From positions 1 to 42,987 of the forward strand of contig CAJLPK010000008.1 of NCBI GenBank assembly GCA_905208455.1: 42,987 nucleotides of DNA. Direction: 5' to 3'. Under the pieces are notes generated by a model. That model saw nothing but the letters and a program-made list of their open reading frames with translations, searched no databases and was not told where the DNA came from. Below, in pieces: positions 1-7,223 of the stretch (position 1 is its first letter; every line of letters begins with the position of its first letter). The position numbers were made by a program, and so were the translations under genes. The DNA comes from an uncultured Bacillota bacterium (GTDB lineage: Bacteria > Bacillota > Clostridia > Christensenellales > QAND01).

Positions 1-1347
1 ATAGGCTGCTAAATTAGATAACGGCAGCACCTCTGGTTTCAGCTCGATCCCCAGCTCCTCCATCATGTATTTTCTACGCTGTTCCACACGCTCCCACATT
101 TCAGGGTATGTCTGCTTTAACTCTGCGCGCAGGGCCTCATCTGCCAGCGCAACACCTTCCTCTGCATTGATGCCTCCGTATGGCGGGCGGCTGGGGATAA
201 TATCCATCTGTAAAATCATGCCGCTTTTCAGTACAGCATTGCTATCCTTTTCAATGGGCGAGGACATCCACTCCTCCGAAGCGCATAAATGTCCAGGGTT
301 CAGCGTCCATCCGTACTTTGTTTTGGGGAACACCGTGTCAACGGCCTCATATACCGCTCCGCCTGTTACGCCGATACCGACAGTCTCATACCAGGTAGCG
401 GCCGCGGCAAAATACGGGCGTGCCATTGCGTCTACATAATCATGCGCAGCTTCAGGCAAATCGCGTTCCGTTTGAGCTACATAAGCAGCCCGGCAGGTTA
501 ACCCACCGCGCAAGCTCATAGAAGTTGTAAAGGCATCACCTATCTCTACCTGTTTATAGCGCGGGCTCACCACAGCACCGCCAAACCTGCTGCCCGTGGC
601 ACACATGGGGTGGCAAGGCGTAAATTGGCCGTACGCATGCAGATGCTGCGCCAGCTCTAATTCAGTTTTTCCTGGCTCCAGATCCTTTAAGAGCGCTTCT
701 ACACACTGAGATGCCCAAGTGGCATTCACTTCATATTCAGCAATTTCGTCTGCCTCAAGTACAGTGCGGATGCCAGTATCCGGATCGATAAGAAGCCTAG
801 CCGCATTTTCGATTTTTCCGCTTGTTCCGATATTTTCTTGAATGGCCGAGACCCAGTAATGCGGCACATCAAACAAAAGCGCATTATCTTCGCAATGGCC
901 CGTAAACATCTTCCACCCAATCAGGCCTACAGAATCGCCCTTTTTAAGACCAGCCTTACAGAAAAGCTCCGCTACTGTATTTTCTGTTTCCATCGGCTGG
1001 TTTGGCAAAGAAAAATACGGGCAGGCGACCGGCTCTACCTCCACACGACTGTATTGATGCATTTTGTACATCTCGTTTCCTAACATCATATGCGGCTTGC
1101 CAGATTGGCGGACGACCAGCGCCGCCTCCTCAAAGCGCGGCTCAAATCCAGTGAAATAGTAGAAATTATCTCCATGCTCTTTATCAGCATAAATCACAAC
1201 TGCATCGAATCCCGCTTTTCTCATGGCGTCCTGTAAGCTTTTTATATGCTTTGCATAGGTCTCATCCGAAACCAAAACGGGCTTTTCCGGCGCCGTTATC
1301 TGCGGCGCAGCTACCTTTGTATACTGAACTTGTTCTGCTTTTACCAT
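1..1347 (-). CDS. M24-fold (creatinase/aminopeptidase P-like) protein, 3' end cut by window edge
   Basis: 449 residues are visible and no stop is reached before the window edge. The start at 1347 has an AAAGGAGAG ribosome site about 10 bases upstream. The N-terminal half (to about residue 170) resembles a creatinase N-terminal domain, and the rest has pita-bread landmarks: a GD strand near residue 275, GHLC near 350, SGMILQMD near 375 and an NAEEG segment near 395. In active M24 metallopeptidases the GD strand carries the first metal Asp and a second Asp 11 residues later. Here these positions read Ser and Ala (GDAFTTS, then TCRAA), and the usual EPG glutamate is Asp. The dinuclear metal site therefore looks lost, so it may be a metal-free pita-bread hydrolase like creatinase, or a pseudo-enzyme. 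It starts 33 bases after the ROK regulator gene and is probably co-transcribed with it. The substrate is unknown. Confidence 0.8.
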   Translation of the reverse strand, partial: MVKAEQVQYTKVAAPQITAPEKPVLVSDETYAKHIKSLQDAMRKAGFDAVVIYADKEHGDNFYYFTGFEPRFEEAALVVRQSGKPHMMLGNEMYKMHQYSRVEVEPVACPYFSLPNQPMETENTVAELFCKAGLKKGDSVGLIGWKMFTGHCEDNALLFDVPHYWVSAIQENIGTSGKIENAARLLIDPDTGIRTVLEADEIAEYEVNATWASQCVEALLKDLEPGKTELELAQHLHAYGQFTPCHPMCATGSRFGGAVVSPRYKQVEIGDAFTTSMSLRGGLTCRAAYVAQTERDLPEAAHDYVDAMARPYFAAAATWYETVGIGVTGGAVYEAVDTVFPKTKYGWTLNPGHLCASEEWMSSPIEKDSNAVLKSGMILQMDIIPSRPPYGGINAEEGVALADEALRAELKQTYPEMWERVEQRRKYMMEELGIELKPEVLPLSNLAAY

Positions 1348-1380
1348 CTTTGCGTTTCTCTCCTTTTTCAAAATGTATCA

Positions 1381-2382
1381 CTAAGCCAGCAACAACGGCA
1401 AAATCCGGTCTGTTGCCAAGGCTCGTAGTCCTTGAAGATAATCTTCTTCATACGCCTGCACAAAGGAAATGTGGGGCTGCACTCTCTGGGGAATCAGGTC
1501 GTCTATTTTTTCTCGTATGGCACATCGCTGCGTCTCATTGTCTGCCAAGCGTTCCCCGCCCAATATGATATAAGAAGGATTTATCATGCAGTTTATCCAA
1601 CAAATCAATCTTGCAACCAACAGCGATAATTCCTCCAGTGACTGTGTATTTTGCAATACCTGAATCAGCGTACGCATGCCGTCGAAAGGCATATCGCTCA
1701 GTTCTCCGGCAAATTGAAAGCCACCGCGTACAACCCTTCCTCCTACAATGCTTCCTGCGCACACACAGCCTTGATTGATCTGCAAATAGACAAGGTCTAT
1801 GGCTGAGTGATCCCCGCATGCCTGTTTTTCCATACGGTCCGCATAGCCAACGGCCATTGCATTCAAATCGTTTTCTAACAGCGTCGGCAAATGATACCGC
1901 TGCTGCACACGCTCACCAATGGCATAGATATCCCATTCATTGAGTCCTCGTCTATGCATGTATTGCCGATTATCTACAATGCCAGGCACACCCAGCGCAA
2001 TCGCACGAATTTCCCCTTGTCTTAAGCAGTCATCTATCACGTCAAACAGTGACTTCTCTGCCTCATATACGCTCTTTTTGACGCGGTTTCTCTGTATAAT
2101 CTGACCATCCAGCGCTGCGATCTCATAAAATATTTCATCGTCTGTATAAAAAATGGAGAGTATCTGGTTTCTCTTAGGATTTAACATGTACCGGATAGCT
2201 CTTCTGCCTCCGCTGGATGCATCTATACTTGCCTCTATAATTTCTTCCTTTGCGCGAAGCTCTTCCATCAATGCACGAATCGTTGTAATGCTGATCTTTG
2301 TCTTTTCTGCTATTTCCGCGCGTGTAGCAGCTTTTTGCTCTATGAGAGCACGATATACGCTCTCAGTATTCATCCTCTTCAT
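1381..2382 (-). CDS. ROK-family transcriptional regulator
   Basis: 333 residues. Residues 1-60 form a winged helix (TRAEIAEKTKIS, then a recognition-helix region). The rest is a sugar-kinase-like ROK domain with ALGVPGIVD near 130, ENDLNAMAVGY near 170 and a GGRVVRGGFQFAGELSDMP segment near 220. The zinc-binding CGCGxxGC motif typical of ROK kinases and many ROK repressors is absent; that region is shortened. The family usually binds a sugar or sugar phosphate and represses transport or catabolic genes, but the ligand here cannot be deduced. The start at 2382 lacks a strong ribosome site; a second ATG lies three codons in. A sigma-A-like promoter with an inverted repeat over its -10 lies upstream, suggesting autoregulation. 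The M24-like gene follows in the same direction. Confidence 0.88.
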   Translation of the reverse strand: MKRMNTESVYRALIEQKAATRAEIAEKTKISITTIRALMEELRAKEEIIEASIDASSGGRRAIRYMLNPKRNQILSIFYTDDEIFYEIAALDGQIIQRNRVKKSVYEAEKSLFDVIDDCLRQGEIRAIALGVPGIVDNRQYMHRRGLNEWDIYAIGERVQQRYHLPTLLENDLNAMAVGYADRMEKQACGDHSAIDLVYLQINQGCVCAGSIVGGRVVRGGFQFAGELSDMPFDGMRTLIQVLQNTQSLEELSLLVARLICWINCMINPSYIILGGERLADNETQRCAIREKIDDLIPQRVQPHISFVQAYEEDYLQGLRALATDRILPLLLA

Positions 2383-2433
2383 TTGTGCAGGATTCCCCGT
2401 AGCCTCTATCGTTTTTATTCCCTCCCTTCTTAT

Positions 2434-2472
2434 GTTGGATACTTTTATTTGTTTCTTTTATAAGATACCAAC
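2434..2472 (-). repeat. Imperfect inverted repeat, candidate ROK operator
   Basis: On the minus strand the arms are GTTGGTATCTT (2472-2462) and AAGTATCCAAC (2444-2434). They are complementary except for the central three bases of each arm. The left arm contains the -10 box of the promoter at 2462-2490 and the right arm lies just past the expected start point. This is a common place for an autoregulatory operator. The assignment to the ROK protein is inference from position. Confidence 0.45.
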
Positions 2473-2490
2473 TTTTTTATTGCCTGTCAA
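2462..2490 (-). promoter_or_regulatory. Sigma-A-type promoter of the ROK/M24 unit
   Basis: A perfect -35 TTGACA (2490-2485) is separated by 17 bases from a -10 TATCTT (2467-2462) on the minus strand. The predicted start is near 2455, giving a leader of roughly 70 bases to the ROK start codon. Of the promoters in this window it has one of the best -35 boxes. Confidence 0.7.
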
Positions 2491-2533
2491 CCGTTCGCAT
2501 AAGAAATAACTATCGGTAAGTTTTTTTGAAAAC

Positions 2534-2566
2534 AAAAAAACGGAGCAAAGTAATCTTTGCTCCGTT
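2534..2566 (-). terminator. Rho-independent terminator after tRNA-Glu
   Basis: The arms CGGAGCAAAG and CTTTGCTCCG (2541-2550, 2555-2564) pair perfectly around a four-base loop and extend by two A-T pairs. On the minus strand a run of seven Ts follows. Confidence 0.85.
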
Positions 2567-2567
2567 A

Positions 2568-2642
2568 TGGTAGCGCATAGGGGAATCGAACCCCTGTTAC
2601 CGCCGTGAAAGGGCGGTGTCTTAACCGCTTGACCAATGCGCC
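2568..2642 (-). tRNA. tRNA-Glu (UUC)
   Basis: A full cloverleaf can be drawn: acceptor GGCGCAT/ATGCGCT with one G-U pair, anticodon stem CCGCC/GGCGG around loop CTTTCAC, T-arm with GGTTCGATT, and an encoded CCA (2570-2568). Anticodon TTC reads GAA/GAG. It has its own promoter and terminator. Confidence 0.96.
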
Positions 2643-2660
2643 ATATCTAACAGCTATATT

Positions 2661-2689
2661 ATAATATCCTACTTGCGTAAAGAATGCAA
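2661..2689 (-). promoter_or_regulatory. Promoter of tRNA-Glu
   Basis: Minus-strand TTGCAT (2689-2684), 17 bases, TATTAT (2666-2661). The tRNA 5' end is about 19 bases beyond the -10, as expected for a short tRNA leader. A TATAAT overlaps slightly downstream. Confidence 0.65.
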
Positions 2690-2702
2690 GCCCTAATTTT
2701 AT

Positions 2703-2733
2703 AAAAAAACACCCCGAATATTTCCGGGGTGTT
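2703..2733 (-). terminator. Rho-independent terminator after tRNA-Gln
   Basis: The arms AACACCCCG and CGGGGTGTT (2708-2716, 2725-2733) enclose an eight-base loop. A minus-strand run of Ts follows. The hairpin starts two bases after the tRNA CCA end. Confidence 0.85.
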
Positions 2734-2734
2734 T

Positions 2735-2808
2735 TGGCAGCGGAACTAGGATTCGAACCTAGACAATACGAGTCAGAGTCGCAGGTGCTGCCGTTACACC
2801 ATTCCGCT
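2735..2808 (-). tRNA. tRNA-Gln (CUG)
   Basis: The acceptor AGCGGAA/TTCCGCT is fully paired with discriminator G and encoded CCA (2737-2735). The anticodon stem TGCGA/TCGTA closes loop CTCTGAC, giving anticodon CTG, which reads CAG. The T-arm contains GGTTCGAATCC. A strong promoter lies directly upstream. Confidence 0.94.
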
Positions 2809-2820
2809 ATGACAAAGTGT

Positions 2821-2849
2821 ATTATACGCACTTTCTAAAGAAAAGTCAA
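2821..2849 (-). promoter_or_regulatory. Strong promoter of tRNA-Gln
   Basis: Minus-strand TTGACT (2849-2844), 17 bases, consensus TATAAT (2826-2821). The tRNA begins about 12 bases past the -10, so the 5' leader is only a few bases. The -35 abuts the base of the rod-like RNA candidate. Confidence 0.8.
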
Positions 2850-3031
2850 CTCCCATAGTGCCGTTTGTTTCCCAGTTTTTAACCCGCCATTGCTCGGCAG
2901 GTGGGTATCCTATCTGGCTTTTTCCGCGATCCCGCTTAACCTTGGCAGGCCTGGCGTACTCCGACAGAACTCGAATTCCCAATGTAAAACTGTGGGTTTA
3001 TAACAGGAAACTTCACGCACACCACAGGAAG
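2850..3031 (-). ncRNA. Candidate structured RNA, 6S-like rod
   Basis: There is no protein gene here, yet the ends of this 182-base stretch pair in register: CTTCC/GGGAG (3027-3031 with 2850-2854), GTGC/GCAC (3017-3020 with 2858-2861), GTTTCC/GGAAAC (3006-3011 with 2867-2872) and CAGTTTT/AAAACTG (2986-2992 with 2873-2879). A large one-sided bulge sits on the 5' side, and a local hairpin CCTGCC/GGCGGG (2883-2901) on the 3' side. The long rod of about 180 bases with an asymmetric internal bubble fits 6S (SsrS) RNA, which mimics an open promoter and binds RNA polymerase. I did not verify this against a model. It starts about 6 bases after tRNA-Val with no separate promoter seen, so it may be cut from a shared transcript. 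A different structured RNA is possible. Confidence 0.5.
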
Positions 3032-3036
3032 AAAAT

Positions 3037-3112
3037 TGGTGGGCGATACTGGACTCGAACCAGCGACCTCCACGATGTCAACGTGATGCTCTACCAACTG
3101 AGCTAACCGCCC
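3037..3112 (-). tRNA. tRNA-Val (GAC)
   Basis: The acceptor GGGCGGT/ATCGCCC has one G-U pair, with discriminator A and encoded CCA (3039-3037). Loop TTGACAT gives anticodon GAC, which reads GTC. The D-arm TAGCTCAGTTGGTAGAGC and T-arm GGTTCGAGTCC are canonical. A second Val tRNA with anticodon CAC is at 33601-33676. Confidence 0.96.
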
Positions 3113-3132
3113 ATGCGTCAAACGCAATTCCT

Positions 3133-3160
3133 ATTATACCGACTTTACAGAATTTTGCAA
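3133..3160 (-). promoter_or_regulatory. Promoter of tRNA-Val (GAC)
   Basis: Minus-strand TTGCAA (3160-3155), 16 bases, consensus TATAAT (3138-3133). It may also drive the structured RNA directly downstream, as no terminator separates the two. Confidence 0.65.
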
Positions 3161-3177
3161 GCACTTTTTTCATGGCA

Positions 3178-3206
3178 TTGCTCCCTGCCCTCTACAATGG
3201 TATGAT
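3178..3206 (+). promoter_or_regulatory. Promoter of the DUF4364 gene
   Basis: Plus-strand TTGCTC (3178-3183), 17 bases, TATGAT (3201-3206). The start codon at 3238 follows about 25 bases after the predicted start point. The promoter diverges from that of tRNA-Val. Confidence 0.55.
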
Positions 3207-3237
3207 AAGAATATCGGAACGCGTAAGGAGAGGTTTT

Positions 3238-3753
3238 ATGACACCATTACCCAAAGCAAAGCTTCAGCTTTTATATCTCATCCATAAGGCCGATACGCCG
3301 GCACGTTACGAAGAGCTGGTAGAGGCTTGTGTGGATTGGCTTCCATATTTTGATTTTCAGCTGTCTCTCAACGAGCTGGTAGAGCAGGGGTTGATTGCCT
3401 ATCGATACGGCACCGATAGCAACCGCCGCATTGTGATTTTGGACAAAGGCAGGCAGATTCTATCTGTCTTTGAAAAAGAGATTCCTCTTCACAACCGCAA
3501 ACAGTTGGATATACAAGCGTCCAAGCTGGCAGCCAAAGCACGCACTACTTCTGAATACGCGGCCAGCTACCAAAAGCTTGACCAAAATCAGTATGTTGTA
3601 TACCTCCGAATTTTGGAAAAGGGCTTTACCATCATGGAAATACGCACCTATGTTTCCAATCTTTTACAAGCACAGCAGCTATGCGACCTGTGGCCGCAAA
3701 ATGCAAAAGCAACCTATGCCGCCATGTATGCTGCGCCAGAACAGACCGAATAA
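3238..3753 (+). CDS. DUF4364 family protein, winged-helix-like
   Basis: 171 residues. The start at 3238 is chosen because AAGGAGAGG lies five bases upstream; an in-frame ATG at 3172 overlaps the promoter. The first 75 residues form a winged-helix-type fold (KLQLLYLIHKADTPARYEELVEAC, then LSLNELVEQGLIAYRYG). The C-terminal half is a mixed helix/strand region without known catalytic motifs. This family is widespread in Clostridia and usually called a DUF4364 or transcriptional-regulator-like protein; its target is not known. It stands alone on the plus strand between the tRNA cluster and purD and ends in a shared terminator. Confidence 0.8.
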   Translation: MTPLPKAKLQLLYLIHKADTPARYEELVEACVDWLPYFDFQLSLNELVEQGLIAYRYGTDSNRRIVILDKGRQILSVFEKEIPLHNRKQLDIQASKLAAKARTTSEYAASYQKLDQNQYVVYLRILEKGFTIMEIRTYVSNLLQAQQLCDLWPQNAKATYAAMYAAPEQTE

Positions 3754-3777
3754 AAAAGAGCCAGTATGGCTCTTTTT
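3753..3777. terminator. Bidirectional terminator between DUF4364 gene and purD
   Basis: A perfect 11-bp stem AAAAAGAGCCA/TGGCTCTTTTT (3753-3763, 3767-3777) has a three-base loop and T-rich flanks on both strands. It overlaps the stop codons of two convergent genes and ends the long lar-pur run. Confidence 0.85.
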
Positions 3778-5026
3778 ATTTTATCCCAATGTCTTTTCTA
3801 TAATGCATATCCTGGAATGAAATCTTCTGCACCGAAGCATAAGCAGCTTTGATGGCCTCTGAAAGCGTAGGCGCTGTCCTCACCACGCCTAGTACCCGCC
3901 CGCCAGATGTTCGGAAGCAATCGCCTTCCCGCTTTGTGCCGGCATGATATACCATAGCGCCTGTTTCTTCGCAGGCATTTAGCCCATGAATCTCATACCC
4001 GCTTTGATATTGCTTCGGGTATCCTCCGGACGCTAAAACGATACAAACGGCCGCAGCATCCTCCCATTCGATGGAAATTTGGTCCAAAGTTCCATCAATG
4101 GTCGCCAAAAATATTTCTGCCAGGTCGCTCTTCAACAGCGGCAGGATCGCTTGTGTTTCTGGATCTCCAAAGCGCGCATTGTATTCCAAAACCTTGGGGC
4201 CATTTGGCGTCAGCATCAGCCCGCAATACAGTACGCCCTTGAACGGGCGGCCTTCCTTTGCCATAGCGTCTACCGTGGGGCGCACAATGGTATCAATGAC
4301 TTCTTGCTTCAGCGCCTCTGTAAAAGTGGGCGTCGGGCAAAAAGCTCCCATACCGCCCGTATTTGGGCCCTGATCGCCGTCATACGCGCGTTTATGGTCT
4401 TGGGCAGCCGGCATCGGTGCAATGTGCTTGCCATCACAAAAGCACAGAAAGGACACCTCCGGTCCCGTTAGAAACTCCTCAATGAGCACCTTAGAACCGG
4501 CAGCGCCAAACACATGCTCCTCCATGATCTCAGAGACCGCTCTCTTGGCCTGTTCTCTTGTCTGGCAGATATACACGCCCTTTCCTAAGGCCAATCCATC
4601 CGCCTTTACCACTACCGGCAGGGGATGCGAATCTAAAACATGATATGCCTCTTCAACAGATCCACAAACGCTGAACCCGCCGGTGGGAATGTCATACTTT
4701 TTCAAAAGCTCCTTTGTAAACGCCTTGCTTGCTTCGATCTGTGCAGCCGCTGCATCCGGGCCAAACGCCTTGATTCCCTTCTCCTTCAGCCTGTCCACCA
4801 TGCCCATGGCCAACGGGTCATCCGGCGCAACAACAACAAGGTCAAACTGTTCCTCAGCTGCATAGGCTGCCATTTTTTCTATATCTGTCGCTTTAATGGG
4901 CACACAGGTCGCAATTTGAGAAATTCCTCCATTGCCGGGTGCGCACCATAGCGAATGCCCCTGTCTGTACAGGGTTTGTGCGATGGCATGTTCCCTGCCG
5001 CCGCCGCCTACGATCAAAATTTTCAT
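3776..5026 (-). CDS. purD: Phosphoribosylamine-glycine ligase (GARS)
   Basis: 416 residues, full length. It joins glycine to 5-phosphoribosylamine with ATP to form GAR, the second step of purine synthesis in the cytoplasm. The N-terminal domain opens MKILIVGGGGREHA; the ATP-grasp core shows VVKADGLALGKGV near 140, EEFLTGPEVSFL near 185, DGDQGPNTGGMGA near 215 and the metal-binding EYNARFGDPE near 280; a C-terminal GARS domain follows. It is the last gene of the lar-pur run, 17 bases after purH, and is followed by a terminator. It is a stand-alone GARS, not fused to PurM or PurN. Confidence 0.97.
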   Translation of the reverse strand: MKILIVGGGGREHAIAQTLYRQGHSLWCAPGNGGISQIATCVPIKATDIEKMAAYAAEEQFDLVVVAPDDPLAMGMVDRLKEKGIKAFGPDAAAAQIEASKAFTKELLKKYDIPTGGFSVCGSVEEAYHVLDSHPLPVVVKADGLALGKGVYICQTREQAKRAVSEIMEEHVFGAAGSKVLIEEFLTGPEVSFLCFCDGKHIAPMPAAQDHKRAYDGDQGPNTGGMGAFCPTPTFTEALKQEVIDTIVRPTVDAMAKEGRPFKGVLYCGLMLTPNGPKVLEYNARFGDPETQAILPLLKSDLAEIFLATIDGTLDQISIEWEDAAAVCIVLASGGYPKQYQSGYEIHGLNACEETGAMVYHAGTKREGDCFRTSGGRVLGVVRTAPTLSEAIKAAYASVQKISFQDMHYRKDIGIK

Positions 5027-5043
5027 CGGTCTGTATGCCTCCT

Positions 5044-6591
5044 TTAATGCTTAAAATGACGCATATGTGTAAAGACCATTGCAATGCCAAGTTCATCACA
5101 AGCCTTAATGCTGTCTTCATCCCGGATGCTGCCGCCCGGTTGGATGATGGCCGTGATGCCGGCCGCGCCAGCTGCTTTTACGCAATCATCAAATGGGAAA
5201 AATGCATCCGAAGCCAGCACCGCGCCACGAACCCGGTCGCCCGCATGCTCTATGGACTGCTGTACTGCCCAGATCCGGTTGACCTGTCCTGGGCCGATGC
5301 CACAGCTTACCTGATCCTTGGCAATGGTAATTGCATTGGACTTTGTATGCTTTACCAGCTTCCAGGCAAACAGCAGGTCTTCCATTTCCTTTTCCGTCGG
5401 CTTCCGTTTGGTGGGGACTGTCAACTCCCCGATATTTCCCTGATTGAATTCCTGTACCAGCAGACCGCCCATCACCTTTTTCATATCCAGCATCCCGTTT
5501 GGCAGCTCTTCGCGAATGCCAGGCAATTCCAGCACACGAAGATTTTTCTTCTTGCAGAGAAGTTCCAATGCCTCCGGTGTATAAGCCGGTGCAACAACGA
5601 TTTCCAGGAAAATCTTTGACATTTCTGCTGCCGTATCCGCATCAATGGTTCCGTTTGTCACCACTATGCCGCCAAAAATGGATACAGGGTCCGCTTCGTA
5701 AGCTTTTCGGTAAGCCTCTGCTGTGGTATCTGCTAACGCCACACCGCAGGGATTGGCATGTTTGACGCCTACCACCGCAACCTGTTTTGTATTATCGCGA
5801 AATTCTCGGAGCAATTCCAACGCCCCATTGGTATCGTTGATGTTGTTATAAGAAAGCTCCTTGCCATTGAGCTGCTTTGCCATTGGCAGCGTAGCAGGCG
5901 AAGCGTCTATCTCCTTAAAAAACATCGCTTTTTGGTGCGGGTTTTCCCCATAACGCATATCCTGTACCTTTTCATACGTCATGGTAAACTGTTCCGGCAT
6001 GTCAGCATGGGTATAATCTCTCAGATATTTTGCAATCATGGCATCGTAGGCCGCCGTATGCTCAAATACCTTTCTGCATAAAGCCAGCTTGGTCTCATAG
6101 CAAACCTGGCCGTCAGCCTTCAGTTCTCCAAGCACCCTATCATAGTCCGCCGCATCTACGACCACCGCTACATCCTTGTGGTTTTTTGCAGCCGCACGCA
6201 GCATACTGGGACCGCCTATATCGATATTTTCAATACATTCTTCAAACGATACGCCAGGCTTTCGCATGGTTTGTTTGAACGGATACAGGTTTACGCAGAC
6301 GACATCAATGGGCACAACACCCAGCGCATGAATCTGATCCATGTGCGCCGGGTTTTCCCGCATAGCCAAAATACCTGCATGCACCATAGGATGCAGTGTC
6401 TTTACCCGACCATCCAGGCATTCCGGAAATCCAGTAATTTCGCTGACATTGGTAACAGGAACCCCCGCTTCCTCTAAAGCCTTTTCCGTGCCCCCTGTGC
6501 TCACCAATTCAAAGCCGCATTCCACGAGCCCTTTTGCAAACGGTACCAGGCCTGTTTTATCCGATACGCTTAAAAATGCCCTTCTTTTCAT
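5044..6591 (-). CDS. purH: Bifunctional AICAR formyltransferase / IMP cyclohydrolase
   Basis: 515 residues. It performs the last two purine steps: formylation of AICAR from 10-formyl-tetrahydrofolate, then ring closure to IMP. The N-terminal MGS-like cyclohydrolase domain (1-200) shows SVSDKTGL, STGGTEKAL, GRVKTLHP and NIDIGGPSMLRAAAKNH. The transformylase domain shows RYGENPHQ near 215 and the catalytic KHANPCG near 275. The first codons overlap the purN stop by four bases (ATGA), indicating coupled translation. Confidence 0.98.
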   Translation of the reverse strand: MKRRAFLSVSDKTGLVPFAKGLVECGFELVSTGGTEKALEEAGVPVTNVSEITGFPECLDGRVKTLHPMVHAGILAMRENPAHMDQIHALGVVPIDVVCVNLYPFKQTMRKPGVSFEECIENIDIGGPSMLRAAAKNHKDVAVVVDAADYDRVLGELKADGQVCYETKLALCRKVFEHTAAYDAMIAKYLRDYTHADMPEQFTMTYEKVQDMRYGENPHQKAMFFKEIDASPATLPMAKQLNGKELSYNNINDTNGALELLREFRDNTKQVAVVGVKHANPCGVALADTTAEAYRKAYEADPVSIFGGIVVTNGTIDADTAAEMSKIFLEIVVAPAYTPEALELLCKKKNLRVLELPGIREELPNGMLDMKKVMGGLLVQEFNQGNIGELTVPTKRKPTEKEMEDLLFAWKLVKHTKSNAITIAKDQVSCGIGPGQVNRIWAVQQSIEHAGDRVRGAVLASDAFFPFDDCVKAAGAAGITAIIQPGGSIRDEDSIKACDELGIAMVFTHMRHFKH

Positions 6592-7223
6592 TTTTCTTCC
6601 TCCTCCACGTACACCTTACGCTGCTTTATATGGATCTTATCCTCTACCAATAAACGCACTACCTGCGGCAAAATAATGTGCTCTGCCTGCTCCATCACCC
6701 GAGCTTGGAGCAATTCCGGCGTATCGTCAGGATATACCCGTACAGCCCTTTGCATAATGATCGGGCCGGTATCCGTTCCCTCGTCTACAAAATGGACCGT
6801 AGCGCCCGTAAGCTTAACGCCAGCCGATAGCACCGCCTCATGCACCTTAAGCCCAAAATACCCCTTGCCGCCAAAAGAAGGAAGCAAAGAAGGATGGATA
6901 TTTATGATGCGGTTCGGATAAGCCTGTATGATATTTTCTCCCAAGATCGCAAGATAGCCGGCCAATACGACGAAATCCGCACGGAATGCTTTCAATGCAT
7001 CTAAAATGGCTTGATCAAAGGCCTGCTTGCTCTCATACGCCTTGCGTGCAATGATTCTGCTTGGGATTCCATGCTTCTGCGCCCGGCCCAATGCGTATAC
7101 GCCCTCTTTAGAGGAAATTACACCAGCAATGCGCGCACCGCGGATCTCCCCATTTTCTACCGCATCGATCAGGCTTTGCAGGTTCGTGCCGCCGCCCGAT
7201 ACCAATACACAGATATTTTTCAT
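6588..7223 (-). CDS. purN: Phosphoribosylglycinamide formyltransferase (folate-dependent)
   Basis: 211 residues. It transfers the formyl group of 10-formyl-tetrahydrofolate to GAR, giving FGAR. It has the nucleotide-binding loop VSGGGTNLQ near 10 and the catalytic triad Asn108, His110 (NIHPSLLPSF) and Asp151 (in EGTDTGP). The formate-dependent alternative PurT is not in this window. Start and stop overlap purM and purH by four bases each. The C-terminus ends in an acidic EEEEK tail. Confidence 0.97.
   Translation of the reverse strand: MKNICVLVSGGGTNLQSLIDAVENGEIRGARIAGVISSKEGVYALGRAQKHGIPSRIIARKAYESKQAFDQAILDALKAFRADFVVLAGYLAILGENIIQAYPNRIINIHPSLLPSFGGKGYFGLKVHEAVLSAGVKLTGATVHFVDEGTDTGPIIMQRAVRVYPDDTPELLQARVMEQAEHIILPQVVRLLVEDKIHIKQRKVYVEEEEK

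Noticed and set aside
4939..5619. Plus-strand open frame of 226 codons across the purD/purH junction
   Set aside because: It is antisense to two clear purine genes and has no recognisable domain or start signal.
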